Origin: Variovorax sp. MHTC-1
GTDB lineage: Bacteria > Pseudomonadota > Gammaproteobacteria > Burkholderiales > Burkholderiaceae_C
Length of the DNA stretch: 64,000 nt
NCBI RefSeq assembly: GCF_003984645.1
Contig: NZ_RWKI01000008.1
Span: forward strand, 211,042 to 275,041
Reading direction: 5' to 3'
This document shows positions 54,428 through 62,939 of this stretch, piece after piece. Each line of letters opens with the position of its first letter. Position 1 is the first letter of the stretch. The notes beneath the pieces are model-generated. The model was given only the letters and a program-made list of their open reading frames with translations, did not search any database and had not been told where the DNA came from. A program made the translations under genes and the position numbers.

Positions 54428-54802
54428 TCAGGCCTCGGGTTCGTTGCAAACCACTTCGATGTTGTGCCCGTCCGGACCAATGACGAAAGCTGCATAGTAG
54501 TTTGCGTGGTAGTGCGGGCGCAGACCGGGCGCACCATTGTCTTTGGCGCCCGCCTCCAGAGCCGCTCGATAGAAGGCGTCGACCTGCTGCCGATTCTCGG
54601 CCTTGAAGGCCAAGTGAAGATGCGCCGGTTTCTCCTCGGCTTGGTACAGACACAATGAAGCCTTGCCCTTTGGGCTGAGCTCGACCCCGTATGTCGGCGG
54701 CCCTTCCGAGACAACAGCTACGCCAAGCGGTTCTAGCGCCTTGAGGAAGAACGCTTTGCTCGCTGCATAGTCGCTTACTCCGAATTTGACATGGTCGAAC
54801 AT
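54428..54802 (-). CDS. VOC (glyoxalase/bleomycin resistance) family protein
   Basis: 124-residue protein with the two beta-alpha-beta-beta-beta modules of the vicinal oxygen chelate fold: MFDHVKFGVSDYAASKAFFLKALEPLG at the N-terminus and HLHLAFKAENRQQVDAFYRAALEAG in the second module, ending in YYAAFVIGPDGHNIEVVC with a metal-ligand glutamate. His4, His in HLHLAF and this Glu would bind the metal. Such proteins serve as dioxygenases, isomerases or resistance proteins; nothing nearby narrows this down. The start at 54802 fits the fold; the frame is open upstream. Confidence 0.88.
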   Translation of the reverse strand: MFDHVKFGVSDYAASKAFFLKALEPLGVAVVSEGPPTYGVELSPKGKASLCLYQAEEKPAHLHLAFKAENRQQVDAFYRAALEAGAKDNGAPGLRPHYHANYYAAFVIGPDGHNIEVVCNEPEA

Positions 54803-55014
54803 GAGTAGTCCTGAGGTGGGTGGGCTTGCGCGAGGCCCGACGGTTGCGAGAGACCGCTCCTGGTCGTGAGACGCCGATGGCCAGCCGCCGTGTTCATGCG
54901 AAGGTTTCGAGCTCATCGAGGACTGACCATAGCGATGTGCGGCAGAGCCTATGGCAGGAATCCCAGAAGCCCAATGGAGCCCGGGAATCCCGCCGATGAT
55001 GTGCGGCGGTTCTT

Positions 55015-55497
55015 TCAAACGTCTCGCTCAGGCTCTTCCGGCCGGCTCCGATCCTGATAGGGGGAACTGCCCTCGTTGCCGCCTTGTCCCACTCCCGCAT
55101 CGCCGGGGCGTACGGGCTGGTTCTGCCGGGTCGTTGCGGGGCCGCCGTTGGGGCCCGCGAGGTCGTCGCTCTCGGCGGCCGTCTTCGAGAACTGCTTCAT
55201 TGCATTTTCAGCCGGCGTGTGCTCAGGGCTGGCCGGGGTTTTCGTCTGGTCGCGCTCCAACGTCCTCTCGGCATCCAGCCAGTCTTCCTGCTCGTGGCCA
55301 GGTTCTCTGCCGCGGCGTTCGTAGGCCGCGTACGCAGCCTCGCGGATTCGATCTTCTCGCTGCGACTCTGGCGAGGCCTGCGCGTCGGAGGGTTCTTCCC
55401 CGACGAGATCGGCTGCCCTCACCTCGGCTTCGAGAGGAGGTGGAAGCGGCTCGTCAGGCTTGGCGAGAGTCTCTTTGGGATCGGCGGTTCGGGGCAT
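55015..55497 (-). CDS. DUF2934 domain protein
   Basis: A 160-residue, highly charged and probably mostly disordered protein. The central stretch REDRIREAAYAAYERRGREP...EDWLDAERTL is a DUF2934 motif, common in soil proteobacteria and of unknown function. The flanks are rich in Pro, Glu, Ala and Gly. Of two ATG codons six bases apart, the one at 55497 has AAGGAG at the proper distance of six bases. No operon partner is evident. Confidence 0.8.
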   Translation of the reverse strand: MPRTADPKETLAKPDEPLPPPLEAEVRAADLVGEEPSDAQASPESQREDRIREAAYAAYERRGREPGHEQEDWLDAERTLERDQTKTPASPEHTPAENAMKQFSKTAAESDDLAGPNGGPATTRQNQPVRPGDAGVGQGGNEGSSPYQDRSRPEEPERDV

Positions 55498-55693
55498 GTT
55501 CATCTCCTTGACGGAGGCCGGATTTCTTTCCGGCCCATGTTTCGCCAGCGTGAGGCGAGGCACGGCCGTTCAAAGTAGGCAAATGGCGCATCCGTCTGGC
55601 AGCGTTGCTGAAGTCCAATGGGTCGCCTGCTCGATCCGCCTGAACTCCTCGCCAAGGGAGTCGCATGCTTGCCCCTCCTGCCCCTCCTGCGCC

Positions 55694-56473
55694 TCATCGC
55701 GCCGCCAGCGCCCGGCCGAAGTCGCCGGTGTAGGTGCGCAGCCCCTGGTGCGTGAGGCGGGAGTGCGCATCGATGAAGACTTTGCCGCCCGCCGACTGCC
55801 AGCGGCGGCAGAACGCGTAGTCCTCGCTCAAGTAGCGGCCGTTGTCCGGCTCGGCCATCACGTCGAAGAAGCGGTAGTGCGGCCAGGCGCGGGAGGCGAG
55901 GTCGCCCGTGGCGGCATCGGGGGTGTAGCGCAGATCGGGGCAGGCGGCGGCCAGCCGCTCGAACACCGTGCGTGCGATCAGCATGAAGCCCGTGGGCGCA
56001 TCGAGCACCTCGACGAAGCCGTCCGCGTCCACCGCGCGGCCGCTTGCGAGCGCGTTGGCCGGAAAGCGCGCATGGAGCGCTTCGAACTGCTCGCGCGTGG
56101 TGCCAGCGGGCAGCGGCGCGGGCAGGCCTTCGGATGGCCAGCCGTCGCTCTTGAGCGGGTAGACGCCGGCCACCACCTCGCGGCCGGCGAGCAGCAGCCG
56201 CAGCGCCGCTTCGGGCTCGAAGCCGATGTCGGCATCGATCCAGAACAGGTGCGTCCAGCGTGCGTCGGCCATGAACTCGGCCACGAGCCGGTTGCGCGCG
56301 CGCGGGATCAGGCTGTCGCCGTCGAGAAAGCGGGTCTGCATCGCGAAGCCCTGGCTCCAGGCCAGGTTCACCAGGCCGAGCAGGCTGCGCACGTAGCTCG
56401 AGCTCATCGCGCCGTTGTAGCTCGGCGTTGCGATGAAAGGGCGGATGTCTTTCAGGGCGGAGATGTCGAGCAT
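55694..56473 (-). CDS. Glycosyltransferase-like (GT-A fold) protein
   Basis: 259 residues. The N-terminal IRPFIATPSYNGAMSSSYVRSL, the segment RARNRLVAEFMADARWTHLFWIDADIGF with a DxD-type IDAD, and the late YLSEDYAFCRRW resemble Anp1-like and family 2 glycosyltransferases. The acceptor and sugar donor are unknown; no polysaccharide genes are adjacent. It lies 28 bp downstream of the hybrid kinase gene on the same strand and could be co-transcribed with it. Confidence 0.72.
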   Translation of the reverse strand: MLDISALKDIRPFIATPSYNGAMSSSYVRSLLGLVNLAWSQGFAMQTRFLDGDSLIPRARNRLVAEFMADARWTHLFWIDADIGFEPEAALRLLLAGREVVAGVYPLKSDGWPSEGLPAPLPAGTTREQFEALHARFPANALASGRAVDADGFVEVLDAPTGFMLIARTVFERLAAACPDLRYTPDAATGDLASRAWPHYRFFDVMAEPDNGRYLSEDYAFCRRWQSAGGKVFIDAHSRLTHQGLRTYTGDFGRALAAR

Positions 56474-56501
56474 CGGCGCATTGTGTCGAACCGGCGGTCG
56501 T

Positions 56502-58487
56502 TCAGGCGTTGCTTCTACGCGTGGACAACAGCGCCCTCAGCTTCGCCGGCGCCACCGGCTTGGTGAGCAGCATCACGCCGCCCTGGCGCAGCCGCTGCAG
56601 CACCTCGGGCCCGGTGGCGCCCGAGACCAGCACCGCCAGCGCATCGGGCTGCAGCCGACGCGCCGCGTCGATCACTTCCATGCCGTCCTCGTCGCCGGCC
56701 AGCTGCAGGTCGCACAGCAGCACGTCGAAGCGCGTGCCGGCGTCGGCGAGCCGGGCCAGCGCCTCGCTGCCGGTGGCCACGCATTCCACCAGGCAGCCCC
56801 ATTGCTGCAGAAGCGCGCGGCTGGCATCGAGGATGGCCGGGTCGTCGTCCACCACCAGGCAGCGCAGCCCGGCCAGCGGCGATGCGGCCAATGGCCCGGC
56901 CGCCGGCGGCAGCACGTCGCGCGGGTTCGCGCGCGGCAGCTCCAGCGCGAAGCTGCTGCCCGCCTGCAGCGCCGAGCGCAGCGCGATGCGCGTGCCGAGC
57001 AGCGCGGCGATGCGCGCGCAGATCGCGAGGCCGAGGCCGAAGCCCTGGCGGCGGTCGCGCTCGGTGTTCGCGACCTGGTAGAACTCCTCGAAGATCCGCG
57101 CCTGGTGGATCGGCGCGATGCCCACGCCGTTGTCGCGCACCTCGATGCGCACCTTGCCGGCGCGGCGCCGCGCCAGCACCAGCACCGTGCCGTCGGGCGA
57201 GGTGTGGTGGATCGCGTTGCTGACCAGGTTGCCGACGATGCGCAGCAGGAGCGCCGCATCGGTGCGCACCGCGAGTCCGCGGTCCATCCACAGCAGCCGC
57301 ACGCGCGATGCGGCGGCGCGCGCCGCATGCTGGGCGTCGAGCTGATCGAACAGCATGGCCAGCGAGACGTCGGTGATCGCGGGCGTCAGCACCTGCGCAT
57401 CGAGACGCGAGATTTCGAGCAGGTCGTCGAGCAGCACGCCCATGAACTCGGCGCCTTCCTGCAGGCGCAGCACGGCCGGCCGCTGCGTTTCGGTGGCCGT
57501 CGGCAGGAGGCCGTCGATGAACAGGCCCATCGCATGCAGCGGCTGGCGCAGGTCGTGGCTGGCCGCGGCGAGAAAGCGGGCGCGCGACAAGGCCGCCTGC
57601 TCGGCCTCGGCCATGCGCTGCAGCGCGACGGCGGTGGCTTCGCGCACCTGTTCTTCGCTCTGCTGGCGGTTGCGCTGCAGGCGCTCGGCCAGACGGTTGA
57701 TGTCGTGCGCCAGGCTGGCGAGCTCGTGGCGCGCGCGCGGCTTGCCGGTCTCGCCCTCCTGTTCGCCTGCATGGCGCGCGACCACGTTGCAGCGCGCGTC
57801 GAACTGGCCCGCCTCCAGTGCCGCCACGGTGCGCGAGATGCGACGCAGCGGCTGCGCGACGGCGCGCGCCGTGTGGCGGACCCAGGCCCATGCCGCGAGC
57901 AGCGCGATCATCGCGATGCCGATGCCCGCCATCAGCGAACGCGTGCGTTCGCGCGCATAGGCCGTGGTGTCGCGGAAGGTTTGCACCAGGCCGATGGGCG
58001 TTTCGCCGGCGGCGGTCGAACCCTCGGGCGAGAAGGCGCTGGCGCGCGAAGCCTCGCGCAGCGTGACCGGCGCGGTGAACATGCGCAGCTGCGCCAGCGG
58101 TGCGGTCTTGCGGCCGGCCGTCACGTAGACGCCGGCGCTGTTGCTGATCTCCACCCGCGTCACCTGGCCGCCGCGCAAGGCGGCATTGGCGACGTTCTGC
58201 AGCGCGGGCAGGTCGCCGGCATAGAGGCTCAGGTCGGACATCGCGGCAACCTGCCGCGCCACTGCCTGGCCCTCGGCATTGAAGGCGGCTTCGAGCGTCT
58301 CGAGGCGGCTGTGGGTGAACCAGGCGGTGAGCGCGATGGCGACGGCCGCGCACGGAACCACGCCGAGGCGGAACAGGTCGCGCTGCAGGCTGCCGCCGAC
58401 CACGAGGGTGCGGCCGTCCGTCGCCGGAGGATCCGTCGGTCGTGCGGTGGAGGCGGGCACGGCCAGACCGTGGCTGGGCGATGTCAT
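56502..58487 (-). CDS. Hybrid sensor histidine kinase/response regulator 1
   Basis: 661 residues: a membrane helix at about 40-58, a periplasmic sensor region to about 186, a second helix 187-203, a HAMP-like linker, a HisKA domain with His311 in AAASHDLRQPLHAMG, an HATPase with NLVSNAIHHT, DNGVGI and QGFGLGLAI, and a C-terminal receiver from about 541 with phosphoacceptor Asp593 in LLCDLQLAG. There is no output domain, so a separate response regulator or phosphorelay partner must exist. Its ATG overlaps the stop of the upstream solute-binding gene (ATGA), implying that this protein feeds the kinase its signal. Confidence 0.92.
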   Translation of the reverse strand: MTSPSHGLAVPASTARPTDPPATDGRTLVVGGSLQRDLFRLGVVPCAAVAIALTAWFTHSRLETLEAAFNAEGQAVARQVAAMSDLSLYAGDLPALQNVANAALRGGQVTRVEISNSAGVYVTAGRKTAPLAQLRMFTAPVTLREASRASAFSPEGSTAAGETPIGLVQTFRDTTAYARERTRSLMAGIGIAMIALLAAWAWVRHTARAVAQPLRRISRTVAALEAGQFDARCNVVARHAGEQEGETGKPRARHELASLAHDINRLAERLQRNRQQSEEQVREATAVALQRMAEAEQAALSRARFLAAASHDLRQPLHAMGLFIDGLLPTATETQRPAVLRLQEGAEFMGVLLDDLLEISRLDAQVLTPAITDVSLAMLFDQLDAQHAARAAASRVRLLWMDRGLAVRTDAALLLRIVGNLVSNAIHHTSPDGTVLVLARRRAGKVRIEVRDNGVGIAPIHQARIFEEFYQVANTERDRRQGFGLGLAICARIAALLGTRIALRSALQAGSSFALELPRANPRDVLPPAAGPLAASPLAGLRCLVVDDDPAILDASRALLQQWGCLVECVATGSEALARLADAGTRFDVLLCDLQLAGDEDGMEVIDAARRLQPDALAVLVSGATGPEVLQRLRQGGVMLLTKPVAPAKLRALLSTRRSNA

Positions 58488-59482
58488 CGGGTAGCGGTGA
58501 CCCGCTCGGTCAATTCCCGCTCTTCCGGAATGCGCAGGCCCAGCCCGCGCGCCACGGTGGTGTTGACGCGCACCGTGGCCGGCGTCGCCGCCTCGACCAG
58601 CACGCCCGTGCCCGCCGGCGCGGCGGCCACTTTCTGCCCGAGCGCGCGCGCCTGCAGCGCGAGTTGCCCCGGCGTCGAGACGGCGGCGGCGAGCCCCCCC
58701 GAGCGCACCAGTCCGTCGCTGGTGCCGAACACCGGCAGGCCGGCACCGGCGCCCGCGCGCAGCACCGACAGCGTGGCGCCCTGGCTGTCGCCGATCAGGT
58801 CGGGCAGGACCATGAGCGCATCGCTGCGCGGCACCAGCAGGCGCAGCACCGAGGCCAGCGAGCTCGCATCGGGCGCGTATTCGACCTGCAGGTCCCAGCC
58901 CTTGGCCGCGCGCTGCAGCTCGCGCACGATCGGTTCCGATTCGGACGTCGCCACCACGCCGAGCCGGCGCTTCTGCGGTAGCACCGCATCGATGAGCGTC
59001 AGCTGGTCGGCCATGGACGGCTCGCGCAGCAGCACGCCGACATGGCGGTCGGTGCGCCGCAGTGCGGGGTTCGCCTTGAGGCTTTCGTAGTCGAGCCGGC
59101 TCAGCATCGCGAGCACCAGCGGATCCTGGCCCGGCCGCTCGATCGCCGCGCGCGCCGCCACCGGCCCGACGGCCATCGTGACCGGGATGTCGGCCGGGCT
59201 CGGGCGCATGCCGCGGGTGCGCACGCCGGCCGTCACATGGTCTTCGCCGGCGCTTGCCAGCTCCGGCGCCGGCCCGCCCAGGCGAACCAGGTCGAAGCGG
59301 CTGCCGGCCTCCTGGGATTCGCGCAGCAGGCGCACGAATTCCGTGTGGACCGCCAGCTCGTCGGCGACCAGCACCGTGAGTCCGGCCGCACGCGCGCCGC
59401 CGGCGAGGAGCAGGGCGGCGAAGGCCATGCCCGCGAGGGTGAGCAGCCCGTGAAAGAGCGCTGGAAATCGATTCGCAAACAT
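58484..59482 (-). CDS. Periplasmic ABC-type substrate-binding protein linked to kinase 1
   Basis: 332 residues with a signal peptide (FHGLLTLAGMAFAALLLAGGARA) and a two-lobed periplasmic-binding fold of the ABC_sub_bind type: LPQKRRLGVVATSESEPIVREL, VPRSDALMVLPD and GLPVFGTSDGLVRSGGLAAA. No ABC permease or ATPase is nearby; instead the gene is coupled by ATGA to a hybrid kinase, so it probably serves as a receptor rather than in uptake. The start is the ATG at 59482 before the signal peptide; the frame is open further upstream. Confidence 0.85.
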   Translation of the reverse strand: MFANRFPALFHGLLTLAGMAFAALLLAGGARAAGLTVLVADELAVHTEFVRLLRESQEAGSRFDLVRLGGPAPELASAGEDHVTAGVRTRGMRPSPADIPVTMAVGPVAARAAIERPGQDPLVLAMLSRLDYESLKANPALRRTDRHVGVLLREPSMADQLTLIDAVLPQKRRLGVVATSESEPIVRELQRAAKGWDLQVEYAPDASSLASVLRLLVPRSDALMVLPDLIGDSQGATLSVLRAGAGAGLPVFGTSDGLVRSGGLAAAVSTPGQLALQARALGQKVAAAPAGTGVLVEAATPATVRVNTTVARGLGLRIPEERELTERVTATR

Positions 59483-59636
59483 GAACTGCACCTGCAGTGG
59501 GTGATGGACCCAATGTACGGAGGCGGCCTGCTTCGCGCGATAAGGCGGAGGGCTTATGTCGGCGCGTGCAGCGTTGAATTGCCGTGAGGGACTGCACAGG
59601 CTCGCGGCCTGTCGGCCTATCTCTGACGTCGTATGC

Positions 59637-59683
59637 GGCCCCCAACGCTCCGTCACTTCGTGTACTCGCTGCCCCGAGGGGGA
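59637..59683 (-). repeat. Dispersed repeat, family B, single copy (inverted)
   Basis: On the minus strand: CCCCTCGGGGCAGCGAGTAC followed by ACGAAGTGACGGAGCGTTGGGGGCC, nearly the unit of the array at 39161-39719. It lies in the 277-bp gap downstream of kinase 2 and upstream of the receptor gene, apparently marking the end of the kinase 2 transcript. Confidence 0.8.
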
Positions 59684-59759
59684 AGCAGCAGGCCGCCCGT
59701 TTGCGCGAAGCGCGGACTTCGCCGCGCCGACGGCCCGGCGTCCGCCTGATCCCTGCGCC

Positions 59760-61652
59760 TTAGAGCACCGCCTGCCGCACCGCCGCCAGCTGGGCGTTGA
59801 TGGCCTGCCGCAGCAGCTTCGGCGACACCGGCTTGTAGAGTACGGTTACGCCCGAATTGGCCACTTCGCGCAGCCGGTCGGGCTTGGTTTCCCCGGTCAC
59901 CAGCAGGCGCGCGGTCGCCTCGCCGATGCCGCGCGGATGGCGCTCCAGCGCGGCCAGCACATCGAGGCCGTTGTCGCCGCCTTGCAGCAGCAAGTCGCTC
60001 ACCACCAGGTCGGGCGGCCGGTCCCATTGGTCGGCCAGCGCCAGCGCCTCGTTGCGCGTCTGCGCGGCCATCACTTCGGCACCCCAGTTCGAGAGCACCA
60101 CCTGCAGGCCCTCGAGGATGGTGCGCTCGTCGTCGATCACCAGCACCCGCACGCCGCGCAGGCTTGCTTCGTCTTCCCCGCCGGCGCCGTGGATGAGGGC
60201 GGGCGGGGCCGCCGGCGCCGCCGCCGCGGGCTCGGCGGCGCGCACCAGCACGCGCACGCAGGTGCCCTTGCGCGGCCGCGAGCTCAGCTCCACGCGCGTG
60301 TTGAGCAGTGCCGCCAGCCGCTGCACGGTCGCCAGGCCCAGGCCCATGCCGCGGGCGTCGCGGCCCTGCCGGCCGTGCGCCTCGACCTGGTAGAACTCCT
60401 CGAAGACCCGCGACTGGTGATGCGCCGCGATCCCGATGCCGGTGTCCACCACGTCGATGCGGACGCCCCGGCCGCGCCGGCGCGCGCCGATCAGCACGCC
60501 GCCGTCGGTGGTGTGGCGCAGCGAGTTCGACACCAGGTTGTTCAGGATGCGCGAGAGCATCACGTAGTCGCTGCGCACCCAGAGCTCGGTCTTGCGCACC
60601 ACCAGCCGCAGGTTCTGCTGCTCCGCCACCGGCCGGAAGTTGCGGCTGATCTCGTCGAACAGGTGGTCGAGCGCGAAGTCCGCCCACTGCGGCTGCAGCA
60701 CGCCGGCATCGAGCTGCGAGAGGTTGAGCAGTTCCGAGAACAGCCGGTCCAGCGAGTCGACGCATTCGCGGATGTGGCCGATGCGCTGCAGGCGCACCGG
60801 GTCGGTCTCGCCATTGGCCAGGCCGTCGGAAAACAGCGTGAGCGCGTGCAGCGGCTGGCGCAGGTCATGGCTGGCGGCGGCCAGGAGCCGCGTCTTGGCC
60901 TGGCTCGCCACCTCGAGCTGCTGGTTCTTGCTGGCCAGCTCCGCCGTGGCGCGGGCAATGCGGTTTTCCAGCTCGCCGCGGCTTTCCGACAGCGCGCGCG
61001 CCGCCTCGTTGAAGCCGTGCTGCAGGCGCCGCACCTCGGCCGTGCCCGCGACCGCCACCTGCGCGTCCTCGCCGGCGCCCAGCCGGTCGACCGCCTCGCC
61101 GAGCATGCGGATGGGCGCGCTGATGCGGCGCGCCGCCCACCAGCCGGCCAGTCCCACGCCCACCAGGCTGGCCGCCAGCACCAGCACCACGTTGATCCAG
61201 ACCGATCGCTTGGCGCGCTCCACCGCGTCGAGGCTGATCTCCACCATCACCTTGCCGATGTGCTTGCCGTCGTCGCCGACGATCGGCGCCACCACCTGCA
61301 GGCCCTCGCTGCGCTCGCGGTCGGTGGTTTCCGAGTTGGCCAGGATCTCGCCGTCCTCCGACCAGATCTGCACCTGCTGCACGTGCGGCTGGTAGCTGCC
61401 CGATTGCGCGGTGCGCTGCAGCGCGCGGCGGTCCATGTGCTGCAGCTGGATCTGGGCCACGGTCGCCACCTGCAGCGCGACGGTCTGCGCATTGGCGCGC
61501 ATCAGCTCGGTCACGCTCGCGAGATGCTGTCGCGTCAGCACCGCGATCGCACCCAGCGTCGCCACCATGGCAGGCAAGAGCGCCAGCAGCACGAGCTGCT
61601 GCGCCAGCGTCAGGCGCACCAGCAGGCGGAGGGCGCGAAAGGGCCAGTTCAT
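59760..61652 (-). CDS. Hybrid sensor histidine kinase/response regulator 2
   Basis: 630 residues: a membrane helix at about 18-40, a periplasmic region, a second helix at about 151-172 with HAMP, a HisKA domain with His262 in AAASHDLRQPLHALT, an HATPase with NLVSNSLRHT, DTGIGIAAHH and GMGLGLATV, and a C-terminal receiver from about 500 with SDLLLQGGDNG containing the phosphoacceptor. The H-box is nearly identical to that of kinase 1, so both belong to one subfamily. There is no output domain. It is divergent from two tandem PhnD-like binding protein genes, the likely sensory partners. Confidence 0.92.
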   Translation of the reverse strand: MNWPFRALRLLVRLTLAQQLVLLALLPAMVATLGAIAVLTRQHLASVTELMRANAQTVALQVATVAQIQLQHMDRRALQRTAQSGSYQPHVQQVQIWSEDGEILANSETTDRERSEGLQVVAPIVGDDGKHIGKVMVEISLDAVERAKRSVWINVVLVLAASLVGVGLAGWWAARRISAPIRMLGEAVDRLGAGEDAQVAVAGTAEVRRLQHGFNEAARALSESRGELENRIARATAELASKNQQLEVASQAKTRLLAAASHDLRQPLHALTLFSDGLANGETDPVRLQRIGHIRECVDSLDRLFSELLNLSQLDAGVLQPQWADFALDHLFDEISRNFRPVAEQQNLRLVVRKTELWVRSDYVMLSRILNNLVSNSLRHTTDGGVLIGARRRGRGVRIDVVDTGIGIAAHHQSRVFEEFYQVEAHGRQGRDARGMGLGLATVQRLAALLNTRVELSSRPRKGTCVRVLVRAAEPAAAAPAAPPALIHGAGGEDEASLRGVRVLVIDDERTILEGLQVVLSNWGAEVMAAQTRNEALALADQWDRPPDLVVSDLLLQGGDNGLDVLAALERHPRGIGEATARLLVTGETKPDRLREVANSGVTVLYKPVSPKLLRQAINAQLAAVRQAVL

Positions 61653-61813
61653 GGGCGCATCAGACGCGCGGCGACGTGAATGTCAACCACCGACTTAAGT
61701 ACATGTCTAGGGAAAAACGTCACGAATCCGATCGAAGTTGGTTTCTAATTGTGTTCTCGACAGAACCGCTTTGACCAGCCCGAAGGCCACCAGCCAACGC
61801 GTTCCCGAAGAAG

Positions 61814-62920
61814 ATGCAATTTCCTGTCCATCGCGCCGCCGGTGCTCCCCTTGCTTTTCCCGCCCCGCATTCCGGGCGTTTGCGGATGATGGCACGGCGC
61901 GCCGCCGCCCTGCTGGGGCTCTGCGCGCTGGCGTTGCTGCTGGGCGCGCCGCTCGCGGCCGCGGCGCAAAGCGCGGGCACGGCTGCCGCCGCCAACACGG
62001 CGCCGCTGCGCTTCGGCATCCTGCCGCTGGGCGGCGCCTTCGAATCGCGCAACGACTGGGAGCCGCTCCTCGCAGACCTGAGCCGCGCCATCGGCCGGCC
62101 CGTCAGCGTGCTCTCGGTCACTTCCTATGAGGCGCTCGAGCAGGCGATCCAGCGCGACCAGGTCGACATGGCCTTCCTGTCCGGCAAGATGGCGCTCGAT
62201 GCCGTCACGCAGCGGCGGATGAACGTCGTGGCCCAGGTCACGCGCCACGACGGCTTGCCCGGCTACCGCGCGCTGCTGCTCACGCGCAAGACCGGAAACT
62301 TCACCACGCTGAAGGACCTGCTGGCACGGCCCGAGCGCTGGCGCCTGGCGCGCGGCGAGAGCCGCTCGGTGTCGGGCTTCATCGTGCCGCAGCTGCAGCT
62401 CTTCCTGCCGAACCACATCGCGATGGAGACCCGCTTCGCCAGCGAAGTGGTCGGCACGCACCAGGCGACGGCGCTGGCCGTGGCCAACGGCGAGGCCGAC
62501 GTGGCGACCAACAACACCGCCGATTTCGAACGCTTCAAGCTGCAGTTCCCGGCCGAGGCCGAGCGGCTGCAGGTGATCTGGGAGTCGGAGCTGATCCCGC
62601 ACGCGCAACTGGTGGTGCGGCGCGCGTACAGCCCCGAGTTCCAGAAGAAGGTGCAGGCCTTCCTGGTCGACTACGCCCGCACCAAGGGGCCGCGCGGCGA
62701 AGCCGAGCGCGCCGTGCTCAAGTCGCTGCACGACCTCGCCGGTTTCGTCGCGGCCGACAACACGTCGCTGCTGCCGGCCGCCAGGCTGGCCTACCAGCTC
62801 GCCAGGCAGAGCGCCATGACCTCGCAGTGGGTCAACGAGGCGGCGCGCCAGGCCCGGCTGCAGCGCATCGAGAGCGGGTATGCCGAGCAGGTGGCGGCCT
62901 TGCGCAACGGCGCACCCTGA
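61814..62920 (+). CDS. PhnD-like periplasmic binding protein, copy 1
   Basis: Phosphate/phosphonate-binding-like (PhnD superfamily) protein, up to 368 residues. Mature features are LRFGILPLGGAFESRNDWEPL, VSVLSVTSYEALEQAIQRDQVDMAFLSGK, SVSGFIVPQLQLFLPNHI and TALAVANGEADVATNN. A good signal peptide starts at the double Met of residues 25-26 (ARRAAALLGLCALALLLGAP), so translation from 61886 is a real alternative to the first ATG at 61814. No ABC transporter genes are linked; the divergent kinase gene suggests a sensory role. The next gene is its paralogue. Confidence 0.85.
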   Translation: MQFPVHRAAGAPLAFPAPHSGRLRMMARRAAALLGLCALALLLGAPLAAAAQSAGTAAAANTAPLRFGILPLGGAFESRNDWEPLLADLSRAIGRPVSVLSVTSYEALEQAIQRDQVDMAFLSGKMALDAVTQRRMNVVAQVTRHDGLPGYRALLLTRKTGNFTTLKDLLARPERWRLARGESRSVSGFIVPQLQLFLPNHIAMETRFASEVVGTHQATALAVANGEADVATNNTADFERFKLQFPAEAERLQVIWESELIPHAQLVVRRAYSPEFQKKVQAFLVDYARTKGPRGEAERAVLKSLHDLAGFVAADNTSLLPAARLAYQLARQSAMTSQWVNEAARQARLQRIESGYAEQVAALRNGAP

Positions 62921-62939
62921 GCCTCGCACGAGGCGGTGC

